Origin: DATGKR01 sp035294565
GTDB taxonomy: Bacteria > Actinomycetota > Acidimicrobiia > Acidimicrobiales > Palsa-688
NCBI GenBank assembly: GCA_035294565.1
Contig: DATGKR010000035.1
Span: 1 to 6,822 of the forward strand
Reading direction: 5' to 3'
Length of the DNA stretch: 6,822 nt
Shown here: positions 6,464 through 6,822 of the stretch, piece by piece
How positions within the stretch are numbered: the first letter of the stretch is position 1
How the letters are laid out: each line of letters starts with the position of its first letter
Position numbers and translations under genes: made by a program
Notes under the pieces: model-generated
What the model saw: only the letters and a program-made list of their open reading frames with translations
Database searches by the model: none
Told to the model about the DNA's origin: nothing

Positions 6464-6797
6464 CGTCGACAACGTCCTCCAGGGTCAATGTCACTGCCAC
6501 CCCTAGGTGACGGAAGATGGCGAAGAGCCTCGACAGCTGTTCGGTAAACCGGCCTTGCTCCATGCCGGACAGGTACGACCGGTGGACCCCGACCGCCTCA
6601 GCCAGCTCGGCCTGGGACAAATGCCTGACTGTCCTAAAGTCCTTGATCGCGGCGCCGAACGAAGACGGATCGTTTACCTGAAAGGTGAAGCCTCTCGGCC
6701 CTAAAGGGCCGAGCTTCCGGAGTAACCCGCTATGTCTCTCCCCGCATTGCTGCGGTTTGCCGTAATGAGCAGGTTCCGGGCCAGACGTGTTGCTCAC
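6450..6797 (-). CDS. hipB: HipB-type HTH antitoxin, 115 aa
   Basis: The DNA-binding antitoxin that would neutralise HipA and repress its own operon. An XRE/Cro-like helix-turn-helix spans about 48-103: FGAAIKDFRTVRHLSQAELA, then VGVHRSYLSGMEQGR and LSRLFAIFRHLGVAVTL, the usual HipB layout with a short C-terminal tail. The gene order hipB then hipA, with a 14-bp overlap, is standard. The only usable in-frame start is GTG at 6797, preceded by GAGGCGGAGG; the next TTG (6620) lies inside the HTH. This gives about 38 residues before the HTH domain, longer than in E. coli HipB. Those codons are less G/C-rich at third positions than the rest, include two TTA codons and carry a perfect hairpin (6694-6713). 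The extension may therefore be leader sequence and not true protein. HTH identity is firm; the exact start is less certain. Confidence 0.87.
   Translation of the reverse strand: MSNTSGPEPAHYGKPQQCGERHSGLLRKLGPLGPRGFTFQVNDPSSFGAAIKDFRTVRHLSQAELAEAVGVHRSYLSGMEQGRFTEQLSRLFAIFRHLGVAVTLTLEDVVDDGTQ
6694..6713. repeat. Perfect 8-bp hairpin in the hipB 5' region
   Basis: CTCGGCCC (6694-6701) and GGGCCGAG (6706-6713) are exact reverse complements around TAAA. The stem is nearly all G/C and would be very stable in the hipB mRNA. It lies in the N-terminal extension codons, before the HTH domain. It could be a HipB operator, a translation-control hairpin or an attenuator stem. No U-run follows on either strand, so a terminator is less likely. 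Confidence 0.55.
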
Positions 6798-6801
6798 GCC
6801 T

Positions 6802-6822
6802 CCGCCTCAGCAGATGAGGCGG
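6802..6822. promoter_or_regulatory. Palindrome upstream of hipB, candidate operator or SD-masking hairpin
   Basis: CCGCCTCA (6802-6809) and TGAGGCGG (6815-6822) are exact reverse complements with a 5-base centre, ending 4 bases before the hipB GTG. Read on the minus strand, the arm nearest the gene contains GAGGCGG, part of the probable ribosome-binding site, so a folded mRNA would hide it. HipB proteins are known to bind palindromes upstream of hipBA, so an operator is equally possible. The repeat runs to the window edge and may be longer. Confidence 0.5.

Noticed and set aside
6702..6725. TTA codons in hipB as a sign of bldA-type control
   Set aside because: TTA codons also occur in the integrase and in the membrane protein gene, and the taxon is not established, so this cannot be supported.

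Overview
The window is visibly GC-rich, with codon third positions mostly G or C, several GTG starts and Arg/Ala/Gly-rich proteins. This fits a high-GC bacterium, most probably an actinomycete relative (Actinomycetota). That assignment is inferred from composition and from the sigma-factor and membrane-protein types. No rRNA or tRNA is present to fix the taxon.

The left half (183-3521, + strand) is a tight three-gene operon. It holds an ECF-type sigma factor, a small single-pass membrane protein whose start codon overlaps the sigma stop (ATGA), and a 726-aa multi-spanning membrane protein starting 4 bp after the second gene. The third protein looks like a PTPS-related/YfhO-like GT-C family enzyme, meaning a lipid-linked-sugar glycosyltransferase or similar cell-envelope protein. 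The second protein sits where an anti-sigma factor usually sits, but it lacks the zinc-binding anti-sigma motif. The arrangement suggests a sigma/membrane-regulator pair encoded with an envelope glycan gene.

A stretch of about 520 bp (3522-4041) has no convincing gene. It holds a striking perfect inverted repeat, two 11-bp arms around a 6-bp centre, plus further imperfect palindromes. A 14-bp part of that repeat recurs inside the start of the next gene.

The right half has a tyrosine site-specific recombinase (+ strand, to 5181) with a complete R-K-H-R-H-Y catalytic set. It converges on, and overlaps by 20 bp, a minus-strand hipBA toxin-antitoxin operon: HipB HTH antitoxin 6797-6450 and HipA Ser/Thr kinase toxin 6463-5162. 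An 8-bp palindrome lies directly upstream of hipB and overlaps its likely ribosome-binding site. A second perfect hairpin lies inside the hipB 5' region. The recombinase, repeat sites and hipBA look like accessory or mobile DNA stabilised by a toxin-antitoxin pair, inserted beside a chromosomal sigma-factor operon. No complete element boundaries are visible in the window.
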